NCBI GenBank assembly: GCA_032718475.1 | Contig: JAUCBJ010006819.1 | Span: forward strand, 1-64,000 | Length of the DNA: 64,000 nucleotides | Direction: 5' to 3' | Origin: Nemertoderma westbladi | Lineage: Eukaryota > Xenacoelomorpha > Nemertodermatida > Nemertodermatidae | In this document: positions 1-10,235 of the stretch, piece after piece | Layout: every line of letters begins with the position of its first letter | Position numbering within the stretch: the stretch's first letter is position 1 | The notes under the pieces: generated by a model | What the model saw: only the letters and a program-made list of their open reading frames with translations | The model's database searches: none | Told to the model about the DNA's origin: nothing | Position numbers and translations under genes: made by a program

Positions 1-370
1 CATCCGTGACGATTACGAGATCTCCCTCTCTTAACTCCCTGTTCGGTTTCCTCCACTTGCTTCGCTTATGGAGCGTGGGTAGGTATTCTTCTACCCACCT
101 CCTCCAATACTCTGCGCTTATTGCTTTAGCGACTTTCCAACTCTGGCGGGAATGTATGTCATCTGGGTCTACACCCCGCATATCGATGGTCGCTGGCCTT
201 TCCATCAGAAAATGGCTAGGCGTCAACACGTCTAATGACTCAGGGTCATCATTCTCCGGATATCCCCTCGCACTTCGCAAGTACTGTCCGTAGAACGTCC
301 TCAGTGACCATGTGGGTGTTCATTAGTTTCGTCATTAGACGCTTTGAACTGCCCACCAGTCTCTCGACGT
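1..370 (-). pseudogene. BEL/Pao integrase C-terminal remnant
   Basis: Translation of the minus strand below position 370 gives a segment containing ERLVGSSKRLM (about 364-332), the region that normally follows the integrase core, then stops near 258-249. Another frame from about 280 down to 1 is open and contains LTPSHFLMERPAT, the typical post-integrase segment of BEL/Pao pol, so a small deletion or frameshift lies near 275-285. It continues off the window. This is the continuation of the polyprotein above, in changed frames. I describe it only as a remnant. Confidence 0.7.
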
Positions 371-380
371 ATGTAGTGCC

Positions 381-3300
381 CTATCGTGTATATGTATATG
401 TAATGACGTACGTATCTAGTGTATGTGGTGCATACGGCGTCCTTCTCTCCCACTTTACTTGTCGTCTTCTCATGGCCGCCCTGACTTCTTCTCCTTCTAA
501 GATGTCCAAGGCTTCTGCCATCTCACTCTCTGCGCCCACAAAGTTGGTGCCGTTGTCGCTGTATATCACTGCGATCGTCCCACCTTTGCGGTCCCTAAAC
601 CTTTCTAAGGCGTTAATGAATGCTGATGCGGTTGCATCTTGGGCGAGTTCTATCCCTACCGCCCGCGTATTGTTGCATACGAAGATAATACCGTAGCGTT
701 TCTCCGTGTGTCGCATCACCTTGATCTTTATCGGCCCGAACATGTCCACACCGCAATGCGTAAATGGCGGGTCGTGCTGTCTTACCCTACTCGCCGGTAG
801 TGGCGCCATCTCCTGTATGGCTCGTTCCTTCTTCGCCCGTCGGCAGGTCTGGCACTGCCCCACTACCGCTTTAACCTTCTTCCTTAATTGTTTGACCCAA
901 TAGGTCCTCCTTATCTCTGTGAGGGTTCGGTTGGTGCCCCCATGCAATATCGATTTGTGGGAGTCCCATATGATCTGGTGGACTATAGGCGATCCTGTGG
1001 GAATGATGATGGGTTTCGGTGGCACGACTATGCTGTTGTTATATCCCACCCTAGAATTCATTACTAGAATCCCATCGTCGTTGAGTTGTGGCGACAGCGT
1101 AGTCAACTCGCTGTCCCGTCGGAGGTGCTGTTGGTTGCCGACACGTTCCACCTCGTCGCCGTAGTTCTTCCGTTGTTCATAGCGGATTATTGCCTTGGCC
1201 GCTCCTTCCAGATCTATGGTTTCCCTGGTTTTCTTCTCCTTATTAACTCCCGCGAGGAAATTCCCGAAAGCTCTCCAGTACGCCACTAGTTTCTTGGTCT
1301 TGTACCAACTAGAACTGTAGCTGAGGAGTTTGTCCGTCGGGTTATCGCATAGTTCTTGCTTTGGTTGCACGTCCCTAATCTCCCTCACCATCTGGGAGTA
1401 TATCTCTTCTCCCTCTGAGTCTCCCTCTTCTCCCTCTGACACCACTTCTGAGCCCGGCTCCACCTTTCTCATTGGCGGCCAGGCCTCTTTATCGCTCAGA
1501 AATTGTGGCCCATGTTGCCACAATACTTCCTTCTTTAAGAAAGTGTGGCGTTCCACGCCCCTCGACAGCAAGTCCGCTGGGTTCTCGTCTGTTGGGCAGT
1601 AGTGCCACCTTTCCAGTTCTGTGCTCGCCCTTATTTCGTCCACTCTATTCGCGACGAATATCGGGTATCTTGTCTTTTCGTTGTGTAGCCAACCAAGCAC
1701 TACCATGGAGTCCGTCCAGTAGTGTGTCTCCACTATGTTGGGAATAGTATCCACTAGGTAGGCTGTGGCTCTTACTCCTAGTCTCGCAGCTGTCAATTCT
1801 AACTTGGGAACAGATGCTGAATCTGGCGGCGTTGACTTTGCTTTGCTAAAGGCTAGCCTTGGCTTGTGAGCCCCTTCTCGTTGTACTAAGTAGAGTGCCG
1901 CTCCGTACGCTTCCAACGACGCGTCGGAGAACATGTGTAGGTCCAGATTCGTCATGTTCCCATCCGGGAAATACACTCGCGGCATGTTGTATGTTCCCAT
2001 CCTCTCCAAGTCTCCTGTCCATTTGCTCCACTGTTTCTTGATGTCCTCTGGTACCTCTACGTCCCACTCATCCTTCAATTTATATACTCTCTTGAGTATC
2101 TGTTTCCCCGTGACTAGTAATGGGGATGCTAGGCCTAGGGGATCGTATATCCTTGCTATATACGATACATAACCCCTCTTCGTATGGGTGTCTGTGCCCT
2201 CCTGGCTCAGCTGATACTTCAGTTCGTCTGTTCCTCTATCCAACACGATTCCCAATGCCTTTTGCTGCGATTGTGTTCTCTTATTCGCCATGTCCTGTCC
2301 TTTGGCTGTTGTAGGGTTGTCCATGGTCGATTCTGGTTTCTTGTCCTCTATTGCCTTGATAAATTCTTCTGAACTGGATTGGAATTTGGTCAGGTTGAAG
2401 CCGGATCCCTTCAGGATGTCGCGAACCTCGCGCCCTGTTTCCAATATCTCCTCAACCGTATTCCCAGACTCCATACCGTCGTCTACGTAGAAGCCGCGTC
2501 GGATCATATCGACGGCCCTACTGCTGTATCTATCTTCCTTCCCCTTCACCGTGTCTCTCACTGCCATAGTCGTCGTAAATGAGGACGACTTGGCCCCCAT
2601 GTTTTGTACTACCATCTTATATGCCGGTATTACAGGCGGTTCTTCCTCGCCGTTATACCATAAGAAGCGTTGACTGTCGCTATCTTCCTCTGTTACACGG
2701 ACTTGGTTGAACATGCCTTCTATGTCGCACGTGAAGGCGTGTTTCCCATTCCTAAATCTAAGTAGTACTTCTATGCCCGAATTGTATATGTTTGGGCCCT
2801 CTAGCAGGTAGTCGTTTAAGCACTTTCCGTCGGTCTTTGCCGATGCATCGACTACCATCCTAAGTTTACCTTTCTTTGGGTCTAAAGCTACGTGGAGTGG
2901 CAGGTAGTATGTCCTGTCCGTGTTCGGCTCGTCGACCGGTAACTCCACGGCCCATCCTTTCTCGACGTACTTCTTAATCGTTTTGTGAATGTACTCGTTC
3001 TTCTCGGGGCTCCGTTTTAGTGTTTGTTTCAGCTTGCGGAGTCTCGTGAGTACCATCCCTCTATTATCGGGTAGCGGTATCTTCGGTAGTTTCCATACCA
3101 TTCCTATTGTATACCGCCCCTCATCACACGTCATCGATTCCTCCACGCTTCGTAGAGCCTGTTTGTCTTCTACCGAGGTCCCGACCCCGGTCTCTTTCAG
3201 TCCCTCAAAGTCTTGTCTGAGCAGTCTTTTAAGCTGCTCCTCTGCTCCCTCATCACCCATTTCCTGCATTGTTCCCGCGAACATGCATCCTGATGTCTCC

Positions 3301-5246
3301 GACATCCTGAATGGTATCTTGCTCTTAATTGGACCACTCAGCGTCCACCCGAATGGTGTTAATATGGCCACCGGGTCGCTCTGCTTGTCTTCGCCGAAGA
3401 CCGTTTGCATTCTTTCGTGGGCCGTCGGGCAGTCCATTCCTACTATGATGGATACCTTCCTAACGTCCACGTCTGGGATCGAGAAGTCAATGTCGTCCAG
3501 GAACTTGTATTGCTCGACCTCGATGTTGGTTGGCCGCCTGGCATTGATGTTAATTGACTCTATTACTTGGATGGGGTCGATGGTTGCCCCATAATCGCAT
3601 CCTGGTGCCACTGCTGCAATTGCGCACCGTCCTGTCCTCATCTCTAGGATCTCATCTTTGCTAGAGATGGTTGTTACCGCCATTCTGCTTGGCCTTGTTC
3701 TCAATCCTATTTCTTCGGCTACCCATTCCTCGACTAATGTGAAGGCAGCTCCACTATCAACCAGCATTAGTGTTGTTACTGATCGATTGCCCTCCCCGAT
3801 CACTCGCACCGGTACTACTCTAAGTAACACCGTGCCTCTCTTCTTCGCCCCTACCGTGCTCGTTGCCATCGTTTGGCCTCTCCTTTGGCCAAACTTGACC
3901 GGCTTCTCTTGGCACTCCCTGGCCTTGTGTCCACTCTTCACACATCGCGAGCAGATTTTATTGCTCGACGCGTAATCTATCTGGTCTTGCCTCGGTAGCG
4001 CCTGCCAGTACCTGCAGTTCATGGTTTTATGAAGCGCACTTGCGTGTAACTGGCATTTGCTCTTTGGGTCGTAGCCCTCTTTATACAATGCATTGCGTAT
4101 CGCAGTTATATTCGTACCAAAGTCCCTACTATTCTTGTTGACTGGATTTGGCCTACTGGACGTACTGGGGTTATGTTTATTCATGTTGTTATTGTTCCCC
4201 TGTCCGTTCCATGATGTAGTCTTATCTTCGTTTGCCTGTGGACTTGCAGTCCCCTGGGTCGCTGCGTATGGCAATGATTGCCTGAGCCTGGGCAATGCGT
4301 TTGATGTATTGTGCTCTGGTTTCGGCCTGTAGTGATCTGTCTTTGGTCCCTTTCCCAGGCTATCTTCGCTATAGACTGGGTCCGTTATTAGTTCAGCCTC
4401 GTAATTTAAGAAGTTTGACATTTCTTCTAAACCCGGTTCCGCACCCTTCTTGTCTCGAGTGGAGAAAGCAATTTTCCTCCACTTGTTGCGCATCCAACTC
4501 GGTAGTGCCTGCGCTATCGTGGTGATGTTATTGGACGCGTTGAGCTCGTATGGCGCGTCTAGCGTCTTCAACACGATTAGCGCCTTTTCGACTTTGTTAG
4601 CAAACGTCTTGATGCTAACGGGGTTATCCTGTAGGCCACCCGATGTTATGCCTCTCAGCGTCTGCCTGATGATCTTGGCCGGGTGCCCGTATTCCCTATC
4701 CAGTGCCCGCCATGCTGTCGTGAAGCCGCCCTCTATTCCCTGATATTGCCTCACGATGTCGTATGCTGGGCCTCCCGTGTACACTTGTAGATACTTTAGG
4801 CACTCCGCCTGCGTCAAGTTTTTTGTTAGTATTTCGTTACTATACATTTGCCGAAACTGTAAATATTCTTCCGGCCTACTCCCGTCGAACTTGAATGGTT
4901 CCACGGGTGGTAACTCGATCCTCGTTTTCAAAGCATCGATCAACGTGGCCATCCCTATCGCCTGCGCTTCCAATGGATTCGACGGGTGCTGTATAGTTTC
5001 CCCTGTCTGGTGCGTTCCGTCTGTCCTATTTCTTGACCTTCTCTGGCTTGGGTATGTCATTGGGGGTAGCGGCCCCCTCCATATATCTGTGTCACACGAT
5101 CTGTTTTCGTCCAGGGGTCTCGTTGTTCTTGCTACCATCGGGGTATATTGTTGATATTGTGATGGGGGAATGTCACCCTGTCCCCCCCCCCCCCCACCGG
5201 TATGTTTGGTAATGGGGTTGATGTTAATATGTTGGGGCCCATGCAC
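381..5246 (-). pseudogene. BEL/Pao Gag-Pol polyprotein, C-terminally broken
   Basis: This 1621-codon frame carries the enzymatic part of the retrotransposon. Visible in order: a gag/DUF1759-like segment near residues 105-290; a zinc knuckle with C-x2-C-x4-H-x4-C spacing near 432-445; an aspartic protease site DSGA near residue 495; a reverse transcriptase around residues 770-960 with the catalytic YVDD at plus-strand 2479-2490; an RNase H-like segment with FSDAS near 1120-1150; an integrase HHCC finger ending in CQTC; and an integrase core with the SDNGTNF aspartate near 540-566. The frame then runs into about 50 nt of unrelated-looking sequence at about 371-421 and stops just before the expected catalytic glutamate region. 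The N terminus starts inside a poly-G run (5182-5195), where the upstream frame hands over. Inference: a non-functional or frameshift-dependent copy. Confidence 0.85.
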
Positions 5247-6118
5247 CTATCCGCAATAATTCCCCCCTCCCCTGGGTATATGTTATGTCCCTGCATGTTG
5301 TAGTCATACTGCTGTGCTGGTACCGGTATAGGCCTATCAGCTTCTGGCCTACTCGCCGGTACGTATTCCGCGACTTCCGGGTTTAATTCCGTCGTCCGCG
5401 CTATCCTATCGCCTACACAGCCTCTCTCAGTATGGCCTATGGTATGTGCAGTAAGGCCTACAGTATGTCCTACAGTCTGCATGTGTTGTTCGGGATCGAA
5501 GTTTATTCTTCTCGAATAATCCTCCCCGCGGCTACCGTATTCTCGTTCGGTAGGTATATCCCGTCGGAAAGTTTCTCTTCGACCCCCCTCTCTACTGTTC
5601 TCATCTTCGTACCGGTACATCGCGTACCCCTCTCTCGGCGCGTAGTGCGCCTCGCCGGGTCGCGTCCCTCCGGGGCGACGGCAATCTCCCGGAGTCCGAC
5701 CCCACTGACTCTCCGTTCTCATCTCGACTATCGACGGCTCGCTATCCGTCCTCGCTCTTCTATCGTTCGCGGCGATACTTCTACTACTGTCTTCCTTTCT
5801 TCTCCTATCAGTGGAATATTCCCGCTCGCGAGATCTCTCGTCGACCTCCCGGTTAAACCCCACTGTTCTTCTTCCCTCCTCTGATCGGGCTCGACGCTTC
5901 GTCCGCCCTCTCGCGACGTCAACCTGTCCCTCTCTGCTCGGTCGCACGCCGCTGGGGATACTCGCGATCCCCCTATTACTTTCCGTCGCCGGTCGTTGCG
6001 GTTTACCTATTTCGGCCCTCGCATTATCCGCTGACGGCTGTGGGACACTCCCTGCCCCCCCCCCCCCCCCTCTCGCCGCTAACTCTCTGTTGTGGGGTCC
6101 TCGTAGCCCCCCCCCCAC
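5132..6118 (-). pseudogene. BEL/Pao gag-side frame, Arg/Gly/Glu-rich
   Basis: A 328-residue frame rich in Arg, Glu, Gly and Ser with no recognised domain. It contains two poly-glycine stretches encoded by poly-G runs at 6107-6116 and 6055-6070. It overlaps the 3' end of the preceding frame and the 5' end of the pol frame, and both overlaps lie at or beside poly-G runs. A short repeat of HTxGxT/HTIGH type occurs near residues 215-232. Inference: part of the disordered N-terminal Gag extension of the same element. It is not an independent host gene: it starts inside the preceding frame and has no promoter-like gap. Confidence 0.55.
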
Positions 6119-6855
6119 TCGCTACATCTAACTTCGCTACCTCTCTCCCCGCTATTATATACCTCTCTAGTCGACACATCAACCCTACTGCGGTCGGGTC
6201 TATTCACCCCCGCCTTTTCCCCTGCTATTACGTGGCCTTCCAGGCCCTCTACTCCCTGCCTACCAATTACATGGCCTACCAGGCCCTCTGCTCCCTGTCT
6301 ACTAACTACGTGGCCTACCAGGCCCTCTATTCCCTGTCTACTAACTACGTGGCCTACCAGGCCCTCATCCGTCTGGCTACCGACTATGTGACCTACCAGG
6401 CCCTCTTCCGCCTGGTTATGTAGGCCCGACGTGTTTACATTAATAGCACCCATATTGGAAACGGAATTAATTTGCTCGTTTGAAACAAAATCATTTGTAT
6501 TATTCTGCGCGACTACGTTATCTGAATTATTTCGTAAATTCGGGCATAGGTCGTTATTTAAATTATTCGAATTATTTTGCGTAACTGCGTTATTTAAATT
6601 ATTTTGTAGGTTCGAATTTGGGTTATTATTTTGATTATTTGAATTATTTTGCGTAACTACATCAATATTAGAATTATTTCCTACATTAATATTGGGATTG
6701 TTCTGATTTAAATTTAAATTACTACCACTAGGCAAAGTATTTCCTGTAATAAAGGTTTGATTAGTGTCGTCCCATACGGTATTATCAATATTAACAACGT
6801 CTACTGTACCATTATTATTATTACCCCCCCCCCCCCCCCGCCCGTACGGTCGCAC
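6079..6855 (-). pseudogene. BEL/Pao gag-side frame, Asn-rich with 13-residue repeats
   Basis: A 258-residue frame. Its first half is strongly asparagine-rich (many NN pairs, with repeats such as TQNNSNN) and its second half is a run of about five copies of a 13-residue unit of the form EGLVGHVVSRQGx. It begins at the poly-G run 6824-6839, where the upstream charged frame leaves off, and ends just past the run at 6107-6116. No enzymatic motif is visible. Best read as a disordered segment of the element's Gag region; confidence that it is translated as such is moderate. Confidence 0.5.
6220..6425 (-). repeat. 39-bp coding minisatellite, about five units
   Basis: Plus-strand unit begins GTGGCCTACCAGGCCCTC and repeats with a 39-bp period. 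The length is divisible by three, so it keeps the minus-strand reading frame and encodes the 13-residue repeats of the Asn-rich frame. Confidence 0.8.
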
Positions 6856-7328
6856 CAGTCTTGAGTCTGTCGTGCGGTCCCTGTCAGTGGGGTATTAATA
6901 AATGTATCTACGGCCCCCGGCTCCCTAAAAATACTCGAGCCGGCCCCGCTTTCAGACGGCGACGCTCGCACCAGTTGCAGCTCGTGCGCCCGTCTAATCT
7001 TATCTCCCGCAAGCACATTCTGGCGTTTCTTTATTTCTTTCTGCTCTCGTTCAGCCTCTGCCTTTCTCTTCTCACACTCCTGGGTGTCCCGGGCGGCCGA
7101 CTCCGCTACACTCCTAATACTCTCCCTTCGTCTCACCTCGCGCTCCTTACGTTCCTTTTCCCTTCTCGCCTCACGCTCTTTGCGTTCCCTATCCTCCCTC
7201 GCCTCACGCTCTTTGCGTTCCCTATCCTCCCTCTCCTCATGCTCCCTACACTCCTTTTCCTCTATTTCCTCACACTCCCTAAGATTTCTCAAAGCCCTCT
7301 CTGCCCTCTCTCCGGTTTCTCTAATCAA
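6801..7328 (-). pseudogene. BEL/Pao gag-side frame, charged helical repeats
   Basis: A 175-residue frame dominated by Glu, Arg and Lys with repeats of the type EREAREDRERK, predicted by composition to form a long charged helix or coiled coil. The listed start is a TTG codon overlapping the stop of the upstream frame, so initiation here is doubtful; frame entry by shifting or an indel is likelier. It ends in a poly-glycine stretch encoded by the poly-G run 6824-6839. No database-type domain is recognisable by eye. Confidence 0.5.
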
Positions 7329-8304
7329 TGCTTCTCCCCTCCTCTAACCGTTCCTCCATTTCCCTCTGACCTTGTTCTACCATGCTGAGACGGTATGCGG
7401 CACCTATCTCTCTCACCACTCTTTCTTTCGCGGAGGATGTAGCAGACTTATCGGTTACAACGGACCCCCTCCGCCTTCCCGACCTACTAACTTTCCCCCG
7501 CTTCCCCGAACTCTCTCCGACCGACGAGGCCGAATCCTCGGGGTTAACCTCGGATCCGCCCCCCTCGGGTTCCCTCCAACCCACTAATTTTGCTCCCCGG
7601 GCATCGACCAAGTATGGCCCTATGTACACTGGCGCTACGCTAGGTTCCATACTCCCGCACTCCCATAGTTCAAACAGTTCGCCCGCAACCCCTTTTGCTC
7701 TCTCCCCGGCTAGTTCTCTCTGCCCAAAACGTATTAGGTAATTAAAGTGTCTATCCGACTCACCTAGTCGCTTTCTCAGTCTCACCTCGTCTACCTTCGC
7801 CCCTTCCTTCTTGGCATCCTCCATCAGCTTCCGGGTCGCGTTGTAGGCCCGTCGAAGTCGTTCTGAAACCCCGACGTCCTCGTCGCCGACCTCTCCTCCG
7901 TCCCTCCGGGTTCGGCGTCGTACCGGCGGCCCCACCGTCGCCGTTCCGGTGGGCCGTCCGTCGCCCTCGGCCTGTAGCTGGCCGGCGACATCGGTACCGA
8001 TCTCTCCTCTGTCTCTTCGCGTCCGGCGTCGCACCGTCGGCCCCACCGTCGCCGTTTCGGTGGCCCGCTCGTCGCCCTCGGCCGGTAGCTGGCCGGCGAC
8101 ATCGGCGCGCCGTTCTCCGTCTCGTGTCGACTCGTCTCCATCTCCCTCCGTCCCGCTCTCGCTTTCTCTTGGCTCGTTCTGGACTTCCGGTTCGCCCGTT
8201 ATCGATGGCTCCGGCGTCGTGGGCCTGTATCGCTTGGTCGCGGCCTCGCGGATCGTTTGATCTTCGTCCGGGGTCCGCATCGGTGTTTCGCCCGATTCAC
8301 TCAT
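7321..8304 (-). pseudogene. BEL/Pao first gag-side frame
   Basis: A 327-codon frame with an ATG start, the most upstream of the five. The N-terminal third is acidic, rich in Ser, Thr and Pro, and carries two copies of a roughly 35-residue repeat (DVAGQL...TATVGP...RRRTRR). The middle has a more ordered, helical-looking segment with FNYLIRFGQREL. It ends with a stop overlapping the next frame. It is probably the N-terminal Gag extension of the BEL/Pao element, by position and strand only; I do not recognise the sequence. Confidence 0.5.
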
Positions 8305-8979
8305 CTCGTCTGGTGGCTGATGGTTCGGCTAGCTAGGCTGCAGTTTTTGATGTTCAACTGGGGCTTCTTCCTCGGATTTAGTTACTGGTCCCTGGGTTTA
8401 GTTACTGTGACGGGATCCAGGAGGGATCCCGATTTATCCGGGGTGGTAATTTAGTCCACGCGTCCCCGCCGTGTATAAGGGTGAAATAAAGTAACTGAGT
8501 TCTGAAGTTCGGTGTATAATAATAATAGGGCATAGGATATAGATATAGATATAATGTGTACAAGGCGGGATACGGTAACTAAAGTCCCGTGATCCCCTAA
8601 CTAAACTAAAGTACAATACCAACCTACACTAGCACTGCTGCACTGAGATAACTGAATCACTGATTAATAGGTTATTGGTTATATTGCACGGTGGCCTTAT
8701 TGCTACTCAATCGATGCCTTGCCCCCCTCTGATTGGTTGTTACCCTTGTTGGCGCCCCGTGGAGTGTTCCCGTTCACTCCACCTGTTCTCTCTGGGTTAG
8801 GGGTTTGGCCCCTGACCCTCTATTGTGTGCTTCCTTCCCACTCTTATTGGGATGGCACGAGTTGGTTAATTGCCCAATCTCGTGGCTCCCAATATTGCTT
8901 ATCGGCTTATAACTTTATGGGGTGTTAGCGGGATTGAATAAGCTAACACAGTTTCGAAACTTCGCATAGTTATAACTGT

Positions 8980-9269
8980 ATAAAGATCGTCAGTCTGCGT
9001 TTAGGAAATATATTTCTTTGACAAAACAGGACAAGCGACGAGCGCAACGAGGCATATAATGAAGACGAGTACTGCGTTGACTAAATTGTTATATAAACCA
9101 CCTGGCTTCACATATTGATCGCATCCCTAGTTATTATTATTATAAAGATCGTCCTAGCCTGCGTTTAAGAAATATATTTAAATACAAAACAGGACGAACG
9201 CAAAGAGGCTTATAATGAAAAACGAGTACTGCGTTTATTATATTCCTATAAACCACCTGGCTTTGCATA
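8980..9269. repeat. Direct repeat, two copies of about 130-138 bp
   Basis: Copy one (8980-9117) and copy two (9141-9269) share ATAAAGATCGTC near their starts, AACAGGAC, CGAGTACTGCGTT and AAACCACCTGGCTT near their ends, with small indels between. Origin unknown. Confidence 0.75.
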
Positions 9270-9633
9270 TTTAACGTGCGATTGGAAATAAGTTCGTGCT
9301 ACCCTTCCGTGGGTGGTAGATGTCGCGGTTATGTATTGGTGGGTGGGGGGAGGGGGGGGGGGGGGGTGTGCAGATTAAAAGGGGTGAACACTGAACACGT
9401 ACTGTCCCCCTTTCTTTGATTAATTGGTGGTGTGGGTTAATATCTCATAACCTGATTTTGTGATACAGTCGCACAATTTTAATTTGTATCTCATAACTGG
9501 GCCTCGTGCTGCGCGAAGGCCCCACGAACGTGTAGTAAACTTGTCTTAACTCTTTGGGCAGAGAATGAACACTTTATGCTGGCTTATGTTTATGTTTGGA
9601 ATTGTTATTTCTTCTTTGGATTTCGATGTAGCC

Positions 9634-9634
<1 letters not shown>

Positions 9635-9664
<30 letters not shown>
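9635..9664 (+). repeat. Poly-C run, 30 nt
   Basis: The longest of twelve G/C homopolymers of 10 nt or more in the window. Confidence 0.95.
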
Positions 9665-9667
<3 letters not shown>

Positions 9668-9916
9668 CCCTCCCTTTATCTCTCTCTTTCCTCTTTACGT
9701 ATATGCATACAGTAGACCAACTTGAAAGGGATACTGACTTGGGAGAAACGAAACTGTGACAACATTATGCCTGATCACTCTCGAACTACTTCAGTAATAC
9801 AGTACATATACACTCGGTATTGTACATAGAATAGGCTATGTGGTTATTGTTAGCTTTAACGATGATCCTTTACTGTACTGAAAATAGTAATACTGTACAT
9901 ACCACTGGTGACTTAC

Positions 9917-10029
9917 CTTAAGCGTTTCCTTTTTTTACGTTTGCAATATATGACGATAGCTATAATCAATAACAAACAAGTCACCAGCGTGAATACAAAT
10001 ACACAGATTAAAACGACCGTCGATAATTT
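9917..10029 (-). CDS. Transmembrane exon of the ADAM-like/Ig gene
   Basis: The minus strand shows an acceptor (TTTTTTTTCACAG) ending at 10030, a 113-nt open segment and a donor GTAAGT at 9916-9911. The segment joins the preceding exon in phase 0 and encodes KLST followed by about 23 hydrophobic residues and then CKRKKRKRL, a classic membrane helix with a basic stop-transfer tail. It ends in phase 2. A candidate next exon begins after an acceptor ending at 9754 (TTGTCACAG) and is open in the right phase for about 30 codons toward the poly-C tract; I rate that at about 0.2. This exon explains why the upstream ectodomain has a signal peptide but no anchor of its own. Confidence 0.75.
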
Positions 10030-10235
10030 CTGTGAAAAAAAATAAAGGTTTAAATTTTCCTAGAGTGTATTGTAGAGCAAAATAACGCGATATATACACT
10101 TTTATACAGTAGCTGCAATAGTCAGTAATATTAATTAATAATATAGTGTATGTACAGTACTGTATAATAGGAACGCGATGTTCTGATGGTTTTATTCACA
10201 TATGTAGCTCGGCCCAAGGTAATTAATGTTCTTAC

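Larger units (their letters stand above)
1..8304 (-). mobile_element. BEL/Pao LTR retrotransposon internal region, truncated by window edge
   Basis: Five consecutive minus-strand reading frames cover this block with almost no gap, and the last encodes, in order, a gag-like segment, a CCHC knuckle, an aspartic protease, a reverse transcriptase with YVDD, an RNase H-like region, an HHCC zinc finger and an integrase core. That order with the DUF1759/A17 protease style is typical of BEL/Pao elements. The 3' end of the element, including its LTR, lies beyond position 1. I could not identify a 5' LTR or primer-binding site with confidence upstream (8.3-9.3 kb). Frame changes and a broken integrase suggest a decayed copy, although homopolymer sequencing error could explain some of them. 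Confidence 0.85.
8305..9916. other. Non-coding stretch upstream of the BEL/Pao frames
   Basis: This stretch should hold the element's 5' leader and possibly its 5' LTR, but I see no convincing terminal repeat because the partner LTR is outside the window. It contains a degenerate direct repeat (8980-9269), a poly-G run at 9352-9366 and a 30-nt poly-C run at 9635-9664. Between 9753 and about 9665 the minus strand may hold a further exon of the neighbouring membrane-protein gene. Confidence 0.5.

Noticed and set aside
2989-3594. Plus-strand 201-codon frame
   Set aside because: Antisense shadow of the BEL/Pao pol frame.
8740-8775. Retroviral-type primer-binding site (TTGGCGCC word)
   Set aside because: It resembles a primer-binding site, but no LTR end lies beside it in the right orientation.
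10131-10235. C-terminal tail of the ADAM-like/Ig frame past residue 637
   Set aside because: A GTAAGA donor precedes it and a membrane-helix exon follows in phase; the read-through residues look like intron.
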